A stretch of 64,000 nt of DNA from the NCBI RefSeq assembly GCF_003469205.1, contig NZ_QSIN01000001.1, forward strand, positions 186,001 through 250,000. The letters run 5' to 3'. The DNA is from Collinsella sp. AM33-4BH (GTDB taxonomy: Bacteria; Actinomycetota; Coriobacteriia; Coriobacteriales; Coriobacteriaceae). Shown piece by piece: positions 7,933-17,115 of the stretch. The position numbers and the translations under genes are program-made. Positions within the stretch are counted from its first letter, which is position 1, and every line of letters starts with the position of its first letter. The notes under the pieces are model-generated. The model was given only the letters and a program-made list of their open reading frames with translations, was not told where the DNA came from and did not search any database.

Positions 7933-9786
7933 TTACATCTGCTCGGGAGCGGAGACGCCAACGAGAGTGAGCACCAGAGCGAGCGTCACGCGGACGGCGT
8001 CGCAAGCGGCCAGACGGGCGCGCGAAAGCTCGGGGTCGACGGGACGGCCCTCGCTCGGCAGAACCTGGCAGGCAGCATAGAAGCTGTGGAAGTCGCCGGC
8101 GAGCTCCTCGGCAAAGTGCGTCAGGCGGAACGGAGCGCGGTCGCGAGCGCAGCTGGCGATGAGGTCGGTGAGCTCGTTGAGCTTACGCGAAAGGGCGAGC
8201 TCGGTCGGGTCGGTCAGCAGCGAGTAATCGACGTTCTCACCGATGGCCTTGGCGGCGACGGCCTTCATGCCCATCTCGTCAGCCTGCTCGGGCGTAACGT
8301 CAGCGGCACGGCGCAGGATGGAGCAAACGCGGGCGTGAGCGTACTGCACGTAGTACACCGGGTTGGAGTTGTCGCGCTTCTTAACGGCCTCGATATCGAA
8401 GTCGACCATCTGGTTGGAGCTCTTGGAGATGAGCGTGTAGCGAGCGGCGTCGGAGCCGACCTCGTCAACGAGCTCCTGCAGGGTAACCATGGTACCCTTG
8501 CGCTTGGACATACGGACGGGCTTGCCGTTACGCAGCAGGTTGACGAGCTGGCCCAGCAGAACCTCGAACTTGCCGGGATAGCCAAGAGCGTCGCAGACGC
8601 AGCGGACGCGCTCGATGTAGCCATGGTGGTCGGCACCCCAGATGTCGATGACGTGGTCAACGCGCTGGAACTTATCCCAGTGATAGGCAACGTCGGAGGC
8701 AAAGTAGGTGTACTCGCCGTCGGACTTGATCAGGACGCGGTCCTTGTCGTCGCCCAGGTCGGTGGAACGGAACCACAGAGCGCCGTCCTTGGTGTAGAGG
8801 TAGCCCATCTTGTCGAGCTTCTCAAAAGCGCGGTCGACGGCGGAGGTGCCGGCGGTCTCGCCCTCGGTGTCCTTCACGTACAGCGAGCGCTCGGAGAACC
8901 AGCGGTCGAAGTCGCAATTGACGGCGTGGCAGAGGTCGCGCATGTTGTCGACCATCTTCACATAGCCGCGCTCACGGAAGCTCTCCATGCGCTCCTGTGG
9001 ATCGGCCTCGACCCACTTGTCGCCGTCGGTGCGCCAGAACTCGGCAGCCTCATCGATGATGTAGTCGCCGCCGTAGGAGTCCTTACCCAGGGTCTCGGCA
9101 AAGTTGTCCTGATACGGATGGGTCTCGGGATGCTCGTCGTTCTCATCGGCAACGAAAGCGTCGCGGTCGGCGATCAGCAGCTTGTGAGCCTCGTCGATGT
9201 CCACGCCCTGCTTGGCGATAATGTCGGCAAGCTGCATATAGCGCGTGCTGATGGAGTTGCCGAAGGTGTTCATCTGCGAGCCGTGGTCGTTGATGTAGAA
9301 CTCACGCTGGATGTCGTAACCGGCGTGGTCCATAACACGGCAGAGGGAGTCGCCCAGCGCGGCCCAGCGGCCATGGCCGATATGCATGGGGCCGACGGGG
9401 TTGGCGGAGACGAACTCGACCTGGGTCTTCAGGCCGCCACCGACGTTGGACTTAGCGAAGTCCATGCCCTTCTCGCGGGCCTCGCCGAAGATGGCGTTCT
9501 TGACGGCGACGGAGAGGTAGAAGTTGATAAAGCCAGGGCCGGCGATCTCGACCTTCTCGATCGCGGGGTCCTCGGGCATATGGGCAACGACGGCCTCGGC
9601 GATCTTGCGCGGGGCACAGTGAGCCAACTTGGCGGACTTCAGAGCCATGGTGGAGGTCCACTCGCCATGAGAAGTGTCAGCCGGTCGCTCGATGGCGCAA
9701 TCGTCAAGTTCAAATGCGGAAAGGTCGCCGGCCTCCTGGGCCGCAGCAAGCGCAGCGCGTACCAGCTCTTCAATCTTCTCGGGCAT
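7933..9786 (-). CDS. argS: Arginine-tRNA ligase (arginyl-tRNA synthetase)
   Basis: A 617-residue class I aminoacyl-tRNA synthetase that charges tRNA-Arg with arginine. It has the Add-1 N-terminal domain, the HIGH-type signature in ANPVGPMHIGHGRW with FVSANPVGP before it, a KMSKS-like motif in PVRMSKRKGT, and the helical DALR anticodon-binding domain at the C-terminus (YVQYAHARVCSILRR onward). The ATG at 9786 follows AAGGAGG at ideal spacing, so the 23 residues upstream in the open frame are not part of the protein. It stands alone and ends at a strong terminator. Confidence 0.97.
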   Translation of the reverse strand: MPEKIEELVRAALAAAQEAGDLSAFELDDCAIERPADTSHGEWTSTMALKSAKLAHCAPRKIAEAVVAHMPEDPAIEKVEIAGPGFINFYLSVAVKNAIFGEAREKGMDFAKSNVGGGLKTQVEFVSANPVGPMHIGHGRWAALGDSLCRVMDHAGYDIQREFYINDHGSQMNTFGNSISTRYMQLADIIAKQGVDIDEAHKLLIADRDAFVADENDEHPETHPYQDNFAETLGKDSYGGDYIIDEAAEFWRTDGDKWVEADPQERMESFRERGYVKMVDNMRDLCHAVNCDFDRWFSERSLYVKDTEGETAGTSAVDRAFEKLDKMGYLYTKDGALWFRSTDLGDDKDRVLIKSDGEYTYFASDVAYHWDKFQRVDHVIDIWGADHHGYIERVRCVCDALGYPGKFEVLLGQLVNLLRNGKPVRMSKRKGTMVTLQELVDEVGSDAARYTLISKSSNQMVDFDIEAVKKRDNSNPVYYVQYAHARVCSILRRAADVTPEQADEMGMKAVAAKAIGENVDYSLLTDPTELALSRKLNELTDLIASCARDRAPFRLTHFAEELAGDFHSFYAACQVLPSEGRPVDPELSRARLAACDAVRVTLALVLTLVGVSAPEQM

Positions 9787-10128
9787 AGATCCTCCTTGTG
9801 TTAAAGCCCCCGAGCTCTTGGTCACTCGTAGGGCAAAAGCCAGAGTTTGTAGCACTCTATCACAAGCGGTAGCTACTGTCGCAGGGTAAAGCTAATAGAT
9901 ATTGCATATGCACAAAAATGACTACCGCTCTTGCGCGGCTGTACAAAGTTGACGGTTTGCCTGCAGTTTATACACGTTCTGGAAATGCATAAACATGTGC
10001 ATGAACCGCTCAGAGTATCGAATACTCTTACCTATCGGAGTTGTGTGCTTTTCCTGCATAAAGTAAGGGTTTGCGCACGTCAACGTAGTATTCTTAACAT
10101 ACGCAAATTCGTATAAGTTGGAGGTAGC
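9787..10128. other. Divergent intergenic region between argS and the CarD-like gene
   Basis: 342 bp without a supported gene. It must hold the promoters for both genes. Several short AT-rich blocks occur (for example TTATACAC near 9968 and TTAACAT near 10094), but no pair of boxes with good spacing stands out. Confidence 0.4.
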
Positions 10129-10614
10129 ATGTTCTCAATCGGTCAACACGTCATTCATCCGGGTCAGGGAGTCTGCACCGTCGTCGGTTTTAGGGACGAC
10201 ACACCGCAGCCCATGCTACTGCTCGAGACCAAGCAGGGACATGCGCAGACGATCCTCATGTACCCCGTGGCGCAGGCCGACCGTTTGCACGCCGCCATCT
10301 CGCAGCAAGATGCCGAGCACCTGCTGAGCCACTATGACGAGCTGGAGTGCGACACTTTTACCGAGCGCAACAGCTCACTTGAGGAGACGCACTTTAAGCA
10401 GCAGCTCAAGCTGGGCGCGCCCGAGACGGTCCGCGTGGCAAAAACCATGATGCACCGCATTCGCCAGGCCGAAGAAGCTGATAAAAAACCCAGCTCCTAC
10501 TACATGCGCGTACTCAAGGAAGCCAAGCGCCGCTCCATCGAGGAGTTCGCTGTGGCCTTGGGCGTCACCGAGGAGGCCGCCGAAGCCCGCCTAGCCCAAG
10601 CCGCCCTCAACTAA
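10129..10614 (+). CDS. CarD/CdnL-like RNA polymerase-binding regulator
   Basis: A 161-residue protein. Its N-terminus (MFSIGQHVIHPGQGVCTVVG) is the Tudor-like RNA polymerase-interaction domain of the CarD_CdnL_TRCF family. The C-terminal half is helical and basic (SYYMRVLKEAKRRSIEEFA), as in the DNA-binding part of CarD. In actinobacteria CarD binds the RNA polymerase beta subunit and stabilises the open complex at many promoters. A strong site, GGAGG, sits 7 bp before the ATG. A palindromic repeat/terminator follows directly. Whether it is the essential CarD or a paralogue cannot be decided here. Confidence 0.8.
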   Translation: MFSIGQHVIHPGQGVCTVVGFRDDTPQPMLLLETKQGHAQTILMYPVAQADRLHAAISQQDAEHLLSHYDELECDTFTERNSSLEETHFKQQLKLGAPETVRVAKTMMHRIRQAEEADKKPSSYYMRVLKEAKRRSIEEFAVALGVTEEAAEARLAQAALN

Positions 10615-10626
10615 CCAATCCGCGCC

Positions 10627-10668
10627 AAAAACCACCACAAAGGGAACAGGCACCTTTGTGGTGGTTTT
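10627..10668. repeat. Intergenic palindromic repeat, copy A
   Basis: AAAACCACCACAAAGG and CCTTTGTGGTGGTTTT are inverted around a 10-bp loop. It lies 13 bp after the CarD-like gene and ends in TTTT, so it can act as a terminator. The same unit recurs six more times in the window. Confidence 0.85.
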
Positions 10669-10722
10669 CTTGTTCTAGTAGTATTCATTCTTATCGATAC
10701 CCACGAGCACAAGGAGTCTCTT

Positions 10723-11322
10723 ATGGCAGAGCCGCTTACCGCCGGAATCACCCGCGACCGCGCGTTCGAACTGCTCAACGAGCACAACAAGGACCCGTTC
10801 CACATCACCCATGGCGAGACGGTCGAGGGCACTATGCGCTACTTTGCGCGCGAGTTCGACCCCGAGAACGAGGAGTTTTGGGGCATCGTCGGTCTGCTGC
10901 ACGACCTTGATTGGGAGGAGCATGAGGACGACCCCATGAACCACACCATCTATGCTGCCGAGATTCTTGAGGGCGAAGGTGCGTCTCCCGAGCTCATTCG
11001 CGCCATCCAGACGCACACGTCGGACTTCAACACCTCGCTGCCCAAACCCGAGCTGCAGATGGAAAAGATCCTGTTTGCCTGCGATGAGCTCACCGGCCTG
11101 ATCGGCGCTGCAGTCATCATGCGCCCGAGCAAGAGCGTTATGGACTTTACGACCAAGTCGCTTAAGAAGAAGTTCAAGGACAAGCGCTTTGCCGCCGGCT
11201 GCTCGCGCGACGTGATTTCGCAGGGCGCCGAGATGCTCGGCTGGGAGCTCCCCGAGCTCTTTGACCGCACCATCGCGGCCATGCAGTCCTTCGCCCCCGA
11301 CCGCGATACCTTCCAGGCCTAA
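10723..11322 (+). CDS. HD-domain phosphohydrolase
   Basis: A 199-residue protein with the HD-domain metal-binding pattern: a histidine in HITHGETVEG, the HD doublet in GLLHDLDWEEH, a further histidine in NHTIYAAEIL, and HTSDF later. Small HD proteins of this type are metal-dependent phosphohydrolases, often acting on nucleotides, but the substrate is not indicated by sequence or neighbours. The ATG at 10723 has AAGGAG upstream. It is bracketed by palindromic repeat copies A and B and appears monocistronic. Confidence 0.75.
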   Translation: MAEPLTAGITRDRAFELLNEHNKDPFHITHGETVEGTMRYFAREFDPENEEFWGIVGLLHDLDWEEHEDDPMNHTIYAAEILEGEGASPELIRAIQTHTSDFNTSLPKPELQMEKILFACDELTGLIGAAVIMRPSKSVMDFTTKSLKKKFKDKRFAAGCSRDVISQGAEMLGWELPELFDRTIAAMQSFAPDRDTFQA

Positions 11323-11337
11323 CCGTCCACGCCACTT

Positions 11338-11380
11338 AAAACCACCACAAAGGGGAAAGGCACCTTTAGTGGTGGTTTTT
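11338..11380. repeat. Intergenic palindromic repeat, copy B
   Basis: Same palindrome as copy A with one base lost in the right arm (CCTTTAGTGGTGG). It lies between the convergent HD-domain gene and proA, and the T5 after it suits use as a terminator. Confidence 0.85.
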
Positions 11381-11393
11381 GTTTGCGCGGGCG

Positions 11394-12680
11394 CTAGGGA
11401 CGGACCTGACCGGTGCCTCGGAGCTTGTATTTGTAGGTGATGAGGGCCTCGGCGGCGAAGGGGCCGCGGGCGTGGAGCTTTTGGGTCGAGATGCCGATCT
11501 CGGCGCCCAGGCCAAACTCGCCGCCGTCGGTGAAGCGCGTGCTGGCGTTGGCGTACACGGCCGAGGCATCGACCGCGTCCAGGAAGCGCTCGCAGGCATC
11601 CACGTCCTCAGCGATGATGGCCTCGGAGTGCATCGTGCCGTAGCGGTTGATGTGTGCGATGGCCTCGTCCTCGTCTGCCACGACCTTCACGCTCATCTCG
11701 AGAGCCAAGTACTCGCGACCCCAGTCCTCCTCAGTCGCGGCGACGTAGTCATCGCCCTCCACAAAGCCGGCGTCGGCGCACGCGGCGCACGTGGCCTCGT
11801 CGCCGTGAATGAGCACGCCGTGGTCGTGCAGCACGGCAACGACCGCAGGCAAAAACGCATCGGCCACATCACGGTCGACCAGCAGCGACTCGGCGGCATT
11901 GCACACGCCTACGCGCTGGGTCTTGGCATTAACGATAATGTTGAGCGCCTTATCAAAGTCGGCGGATTCATGCACGTAGATGTGACAGTTGCCTGTGCCC
12001 GTCTCGATCACCGGCACGAGCGACTCGCGCACGCAGCGCTGAATCAGGCCCGCGCCGCCTCGCGGGATGAGCACGTCGACGATGCCGCGAAGCTTCATGA
12101 GCTCGCCGGTGGCCTCGCGGTCGGTAGACTCGATCATCGACACGGCCTCGCGTGGGAAACCCTTGGCCTCGAGCGCATCGGCCAGCAGCTCGGCGATCAT
12201 GGCACACGAGTGATAGGCCAGCGAGCCGCCGCGCAGAATGCAGGCGTTGCCGGTACGGATGCAGATGCCTGCGGCATCGGTCGTCACGTTGGGGCGCGCC
12301 TCGTAGACCATGGCGACTAGGCCCAGCGGCACACTCACACGGGTCAGGTCCACGCCGCTTGCGAGCACGCGGTGGTCGAGTACGCGGCCGACGGGATCGG
12401 GCAGCTCGGCGAGCTTTTCCAGTCCGGCGGCCATGCCCTCGACGCGCTCGGGCGTCAGCAGCAGGCGGTCGAGGAGCCCCGCCGAGGTGCCCGCATCGCG
12501 CGCGGCGGACATGTCGAGCTCGTTGGCGGCAACGATGGAATCGACGCCGTCGCGCAGCACCGCGGCCATGGCGCGCACGGCCTCCTGGCGCTGGGCATCG
12601 CTCGCAGCGGCAAGCGCGCCCGAGGCGGCCTTGGCCTCAACGGCAAGATCGTGAACGTACGTGGCTATATCGACCGACAT
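11394..12680 (-). CDS. proA: Glutamate-5-semialdehyde dehydrogenase (gamma-glutamyl phosphate reductase)
   Basis: A 428-residue ProA, the second step of proline synthesis: NADPH-dependent reduction of glutamyl-5-phosphate to the semialdehyde. Family landmarks are VPLGLVAMVYEARPNVT, the cofactor-contact run ILRGGSLAYHSC, LIPRGGAGLI, and the catalytic cysteine in VGVCNAAESLLVD. The length is normal. Glutamate 5-kinase (proB) lies 1.6 kb away on the same strand, separated by a divergently oriented peptidase gene, so the usual proBA operon is not intact here. The start at 12680 is preceded by AGGAGAAAGGG. Confidence 0.95.
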   Translation of the reverse strand: MSVDIATYVHDLAVEAKAASGALAAASDAQRQEAVRAMAAVLRDGVDSIVAANELDMSAARDAGTSAGLLDRLLLTPERVEGMAAGLEKLAELPDPVGRVLDHRVLASGVDLTRVSVPLGLVAMVYEARPNVTTDAAGICIRTGNACILRGGSLAYHSCAMIAELLADALEAKGFPREAVSMIESTDREATGELMKLRGIVDVLIPRGGAGLIQRCVRESLVPVIETGTGNCHIYVHESADFDKALNIIVNAKTQRVGVCNAAESLLVDRDVADAFLPAVVAVLHDHGVLIHGDEATCAACADAGFVEGDDYVAATEEDWGREYLALEMSVKVVADEDEAIAHINRYGTMHSEAIIAEDVDACERFLDAVDASAVYANASTRFTDGGEFGLGAEIGISTQKLHARGPFAAEALITYKYKLRGTGQVRP

Positions 12681-12793
12681 GGACGGCCCTTTCTCCTAGA
12701 TGTTTGCCCACCATGGTAGCCGATTTGCACATACCTTCGTCTGCGGCGGTAGAATTGGTCAACCCGAAACACCGCAACGAACGGAAGACTCAC

Positions 12794-14212
12794 ATGGCCC
12801 TCATCACTTCGTACCACGTCCCCGGCCTTTACGTCGAGGACCACAGCATCGACGTCCCCCTTGACTGGCGCGGCCTGGAGCCGATGCTCCTAGCCGTCGG
12901 CAGCACCATGCGCCGCGGCGCCATGCCGGCACCCATCGCCGGCGCGCCCGAGAGCATCAAGCTCTTCTACCGCGTGGTTTGCGCACCCGACCGCATCAAC
13001 GACGATCTGCCGCTCCTCCTGTTTTTGCAGGGCGGCCCCGGCGGCGAGAGCCCGCGTCCGCTGTCGCCCACAAGCGACGGCTGGATCGAGGAGGCCGTCA
13101 AGCACTTCCGCGTAATCCTTCCCGACCAGCGCGGCACCGGACGCAGTAGCTGCGTGGACGGACGCACGATCAAGGCACTGGGCGAGCGCGCCGAGGCAGC
13201 CGGCGCCGATACAGCACGCTCGCAGGCGGATTTCCTCAAGCGCCATCTTGCCAGCTCCATCGTGCGCGATTTTGAGTACCTGCGCCTAGTGGGCTTTGGC
13301 GGCAAGCCGTGGGTCACGCTCGGCCAAAGCTACGGCGGTTTTTTGACGCTGAGCTACCTGTCGCTCTTCCCCGAGGGCGTGGCGGCGAGCTTTACCTGCG
13401 GCGGAATCCCCCACGTGCCGGCGAGCGCAAGCGAGGTCTACGCGCACACCTTCCCGCGCATGGCCGCCAAGACGCAGCAGTATTATGACCGCTACCCCGC
13501 TGACGTCGAGCGCGTGGCAGCCCTGGCCGATGCGCTCGAGGCTCAGAAGCCCGTGCTGCCCGACGGCTCGCCGATGACGGTCGAGCGCCTACAGCTCATG
13601 GGCAGCGACTTTGGTATGAAGCCGAGCTTTGAGCGCATGCACTGGATTATCGATCATGCTTTTGTTGACGGTGACGGCACGCTGACCTGCGGCGCCTCGG
13701 TATCTGACAGCTTTTTGATGCGCGCCTTCGAGCGCACCAACACGCGTACAAACCCGCTGTATTGGACACTGCAGGAGTTCATCTACGCCGACGGCGACAC
13801 CATGCCCATTCGCTGGGCCGCAGCAGAGGAGAAGGCCCATCGCACCGAGTTCGACACGCTCGCGCGCCCGCTCATGTTTACCGGCGAGGCCATGTTCCCG
13901 TGGATGTTTGAGCAGATGCCCGAGCTTAAGCCATTTAAGCCCGCCATGGACCTGCTGATGGAAGACACCAGCTGGGACAAGATCTACGACCCGCAGCGCC
14001 TGGCGTGCAACGAGGTGCCCCTGCAGGCCGCGGTGTATTTCGACGACATGTACGTGGATTCGGGCCTGCAGCTCGATACGCTCAGCCGCGTGGGCAACTC
14101 GCACGCCTGGGTGACCAACGAGTTCGAGCACGACGGCCTGCACGGCAGCGTGGTGTTCAAGCACCTCTTCGACGAAGCCCTCAACCGCGGAGATCTGCGC
14201 CAGATCTTCTAG
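12794..14212 (+). CDS. Alpha/beta hydrolase, proline iminopeptidase-like (S33)
   Basis: A 472-residue alpha/beta hydrolase. The oxyanion region LQGGPGGESP, the DQRGTGRSS motif and the nucleophile elbow LGQSYGGFL (GxSxG) are typical of the S33 prolyl aminopeptidase family, which removes N-terminal proline from peptides. The C-terminal histidine is probably in GNSHAWVTNEFEHDG. The frame is open well upstream, but the protein family begins near the ATG at 12794, which has a modest GGAAG site. It sits between proA and proB on the opposite strand, which fits a link to proline supply, but that is inference. Confidence 0.83.
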   Translation: MALITSYHVPGLYVEDHSIDVPLDWRGLEPMLLAVGSTMRRGAMPAPIAGAPESIKLFYRVVCAPDRINDDLPLLLFLQGGPGGESPRPLSPTSDGWIEEAVKHFRVILPDQRGTGRSSCVDGRTIKALGERAEAAGADTARSQADFLKRHLASSIVRDFEYLRLVGFGGKPWVTLGQSYGGFLTLSYLSLFPEGVAASFTCGGIPHVPASASEVYAHTFPRMAAKTQQYYDRYPADVERVAALADALEAQKPVLPDGSPMTVERLQLMGSDFGMKPSFERMHWIIDHAFVDGDGTLTCGASVSDSFLMRAFERTNTRTNPLYWTLQEFIYADGDTMPIRWAAAEEKAHRTEFDTLARPLMFTGEAMFPWMFEQMPELKPFKPAMDLLMEDTSWDKIYDPQRLACNEVPLQAAVYFDDMYVDSGLQLDTLSRVGNSHAWVTNEFEHDGLHGSVVFKHLFDEALNRGDLRQIF

Positions 14213-14269
14213 CAAAGGAGTGTCCCCAACTGCCGACACAAAAGGAACGTCCCCAAGTGCCGGCACGAG
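14213..14269. repeat. Dispersed GTCCCC-type repeat, two units
   Basis: The segments GGAGTGTCCCCAACTGCCG and GGAACGTCCCCAAGTGCCGG follow each other. Matching units occur at 26938-27003. Confidence 0.6.
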
Positions 14270-14321
14270 ATAAAGAGAGACAGCGCTGCGGGAAACGATC
14301 CGCAGCGCTGTCTCTCTTTAT
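14270..14321. terminator. Strong hairpin at the 3' end of proB
   Basis: A perfect 21-bp stem with an 8-base loop. The outer bases TAAAG/CTTTA give short T/A flanks on both strands. The proB stop codon (14318-14320) lies inside the right arm, so termination happens almost at the stop codon. Confidence 0.75.
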
Positions 14322-15445
14322 GCAAATACGATCAAGTTATCCCTGTGTATCGCGGGCTTCTCGGCCAGGTCTGCCAGCAGGCGGTTGCTAGCAATCTGGT
14401 CCTGGCGGCGTCCTGCCGCAAGCTCCAGCACGTCCGAATCGGCTTCGGCGATACCGCGGGCGACAACCATGCCGCTCGGGTCGCACACGTCGAGCACATC
14501 GCCCTCGGCAAACGCGCCATCGACCTCGCGAATACCCACCGCAAGCAGGGACGAGCCACGGCTGATCAGCGCCTTCGCAGCACCATCATCGACCGTCACC
14601 GAGCCATGCGCCTTGTCACCCAGCGCGATCCACAGCTTGCGGGGCGCAATGTCCAGGCGCTCCGCCGGCGGATCGAACAGCGTGCCCACGCTCTCGCCGC
14701 GGGCGAAGCGCACGAGTGCATCGGGCTCCTCGCCCGAGCAAATCACGCTCTGAATGCCCGCCGTCATCAGAATGCGGCTCGCACGAATCTTGGTAATCAT
14801 GCCGCCCGTACCCACCGATGTGGAAGAATCGCCCGCCGAGGCGATAATCTTGGCATCGATCTTATGCACGACCGGGACAAACTCGGCCGTGGGGTCCTCA
14901 TGCGGATTAGCGGTATAGAGCCCATCGATGTCCGAGAGCGTCACGCACAGATCGGCAGAAACCAGGCAGCTTACAAGCGCCGCCAGTGTGTCGTTGTCGC
15001 CAAACTTAATCTCATCGACGGTAACGGTATCGTTCTCGTTGACGACCGGCACCACGCCAAGCTCCACCAGGCGCAGCAGGGCGTCGCGCGCGTGCAGGTA
15101 GGACGTGCGGCGGGCCGTATCGTGGCGCGTGAGCAGCACGAGCGAGGTGAGCAGGTCGCGCGCATGAAACTCCTCGTCGTAGGCCGACGAGATGATGCAC
15201 TGACCGGCCGAGGCGCAGGCCTGCAGGCTCGGCAAGTCGCCGACCGGCTTGCGGTCGAAGCCCAGCACGGGATAGCCGCAGGCGATAGCGCCCGAGCTCA
15301 CCACGACCAGGCGCCAGCCGAGCTTGCGCAGGGCTGCGGCCTGATCGGCAAGCCCGCCGATAAAGGAGCGGTTGACCTTGCCGTCGGCGCCCACCACCGT
15401 GGACGAACCGATCTTTACCACCATCGTTTTATAAGAAGTCGTCAT
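14318..15445 (-). CDS. proB: Glutamate 5-kinase
   Basis: A 375-residue ProB, the first and feedback-regulated step of proline synthesis: ATP-dependent phosphorylation of glutamate at the gamma carboxyl. The amino-acid-kinase core shows VVKIGSSTVV, VVSSGAIACG and the NENDTV substrate motif, then GTGGMITKIRA. The C-terminal ~100 residues form a PUA domain (RGSSLLAVGIREVDGAF and GDVLDVCD). Length is typical for the two-domain enzyme. It ends inside a strong hairpin. Together with proA in this window it supplies glutamate semialdehyde; proC is not present here. Confidence 0.95.
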   Translation of the reverse strand: MTTSYKTMVVKIGSSTVVGADGKVNRSFIGGLADQAAALRKLGWRLVVVSSGAIACGYPVLGFDRKPVGDLPSLQACASAGQCIISSAYDEEFHARDLLTSLVLLTRHDTARRTSYLHARDALLRLVELGVVPVVNENDTVTVDEIKFGDNDTLAALVSCLVSADLCVTLSDIDGLYTANPHEDPTAEFVPVVHKIDAKIIASAGDSSTSVGTGGMITKIRASRILMTAGIQSVICSGEEPDALVRFARGESVGTLFDPPAERLDIAPRKLWIALGDKAHGSVTVDDGAAKALISRGSSLLAVGIREVDGAFAEGDVLDVCDPSGMVVARGIAEADSDVLELAAGRRQDQIASNRLLADLAEKPAIHRDNLIVFA

Positions 15446-15525
15446 ACGTCAGACCAATCAACTGTTCAGCGAACCGGCGTGCTGGCGGCCGAGGGAACGC
15501 AATTCGCCCCTACCGCCCAAGTTCA

Positions 15526-17031
15526 TTAGTGAGCCCAGGGAAAGGCGGAAGCCGCGGCCATGTTCTTGCGCACGAGCTCGTCGCGCACCTGTGCCAGGCC
15601 CTGCTCCATGCCCACCACATAGGTCTGCGGGTACAGGAAGCGCTTGTAGACCGGATCAAGATGGTCAAGCGCCCAGGTGCAACGCTCTCGTGCGTCCTCA
15701 ATGCTCTCGCGCGGGGCAACGGCGCTGCCATTGCGCACGATCGGCGCCAGCAGCTCGCGATACTCAAGCTCGGACACATCGGTCACCAGAGCGGCATCGT
15801 TCACGGCCACGAGGGTATTGCCGCGCGCGGCGCCCTCCCCCGCCAGATGGTCCTCGTCATAGATCATGTCGCAGATCGGGCCGCCAAAGCCGTCGTAATA
15901 ACGGCGCACGCGCTGCACGCCCGGAATCGTGCGCTTGTAGGGCTGCTCGGAGAGCTTGACCACCGGCGTCCACGGGTCCGCCTCGCTCGCACGGCGGGCG
16001 GAAAGCTTGTACACGCCGCCCAGCGCCGGTTGGTCGTAGCAAGTCGCGAGCTTAGTGCCCACGCCAAAGCTGTCGATAGGCGCACCCTGGTCGAGCAGCG
16101 ACTGGATCGTGTACTCGTCCAAATCGTTGGAAACCGAGATCCCCACATAAGGCAGCCCCTCGGCATCAAAACGGCCGCGGACATACTTGGACAGCTTGGC
16201 GAGGTCGCCGGAGTCGATGCGAATAGCCGATAGACGCTCGCCCACCGCCTCCATCTCCTTGGCAACCGTAATGGCATGCTCGCAGCCCTCGCGCACGTCA
16301 TAGGTGTCGATGAGCAGCGTACAGTTCTTGGGGCTCGACTTGGCAAAGGCACGGAAGGCCTCGAGCTCGGAATCGAAGCTCATCACCCAGCTGTGCGCAT
16401 GTGTGCCAAAGACGGGAATACCGTAGCGGCGGCCGGCGAGCACATTGGACGTAGAGGAGCAGCCGGCAACGTAGCTCGCGCGCGCAACGGCCAGGCCGCC
16501 ATCGGGACCCTGGGCTCGGCGCAGGCCAAACTCCGCCACGGGGCGACCGTCGGCGGCGAGCACCACGCGCGCCGTCTTGGTGGCGACAAGCGTCTGGAAC
16601 CCGACGATGTTGAGCAGCGCCGTCTCGAGCAGCTGGCACTCCAGCGCGGGGCCGGTGACGCGCACCATGGGCTCGCGCGGAAAGACGAGCTCGCCCTCGG
16701 GCACGGCGTCGATGTTTACATGCGCACGAAAATCGCGCAGGTAGTCGAGGAATCCAGGCTTGAACATCGCGCCGCCGGCAGGGGCCTGGAGCGAGGCGAG
16801 GTAGTCGATGTCCTCGGGCGTAAAGCGCAGATTCTCGACCAGCTCGGGCAGTTCGGCGGTGCCGCACATGACGGCATAGGCGCTGCCAAAGGGATGGTCG
16901 CGGTAAAACGCGGTAAAACAACCCTGCTCATTGGCCTTGCCGCTCTCCCACAGGCCCTGGGCCATAGTGAGCTCGTACAGATCGGTGAGCATTGCAATGT
17001 CGGTGGGATGCGAGATGTCGGTCAAAGCCAT
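15526..17031 (-). CDS. pncB: Nicotinate phosphoribosyltransferase
   Basis: A 501-residue enzyme of the NAD salvage (Preiss-Handler) pathway that joins nicotinate and PRPP. The N-terminus (MLTDLYELTMAQGLWE) is diagnostic. The substrate-binding segment FGLRRAQGPDG, the TYDVREG stretch and IRIDSGDLAKLSK are typical of the type with an extended C-terminal domain, and length is normal for that type. The start at 17031 fits the family N-terminus. A small membrane-anchored protein gene precedes it, 84 bp upstream in the same direction. Confidence 0.94.
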   Translation of the reverse strand: MALTDISHPTDIAMLTDLYELTMAQGLWESGKANEQGCFTAFYRDHPFGSAYAVMCGTAELPELVENLRFTPEDIDYLASLQAPAGGAMFKPGFLDYLRDFRAHVNIDAVPEGELVFPREPMVRVTGPALECQLLETALLNIVGFQTLVATKTARVVLAADGRPVAEFGLRRAQGPDGGLAVARASYVAGCSSTSNVLAGRRYGIPVFGTHAHSWVMSFDSELEAFRAFAKSSPKNCTLLIDTYDVREGCEHAITVAKEMEAVGERLSAIRIDSGDLAKLSKYVRGRFDAEGLPYVGISVSNDLDEYTIQSLLDQGAPIDSFGVGTKLATCYDQPALGGVYKLSARRASEADPWTPVVKLSEQPYKRTIPGVQRVRRYYDGFGGPICDMIYDEDHLAGEGAARGNTLVAVNDAALVTDVSELEYRELLAPIVRNGSAVAPRESIEDARERCTWALDHLDPVYKRFLYPQTYVVGMEQGLAQVRDELVRKNMAAASAFPWAH

Positions 17032-17115
17032 GGGGCGACCTTTCGGATGTGTGGTACAGAATTTGAGGGTTTGACGAGAGCAGAGGATGCGGACATGACG
17101 CCCGATGCAAATCGG

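Noticed and set aside
7921..9804. 627-codon open frame on the plus strand opposite argS
   Set aside because: Shadow of a high-GC gene; argS motifs are on the other strand.
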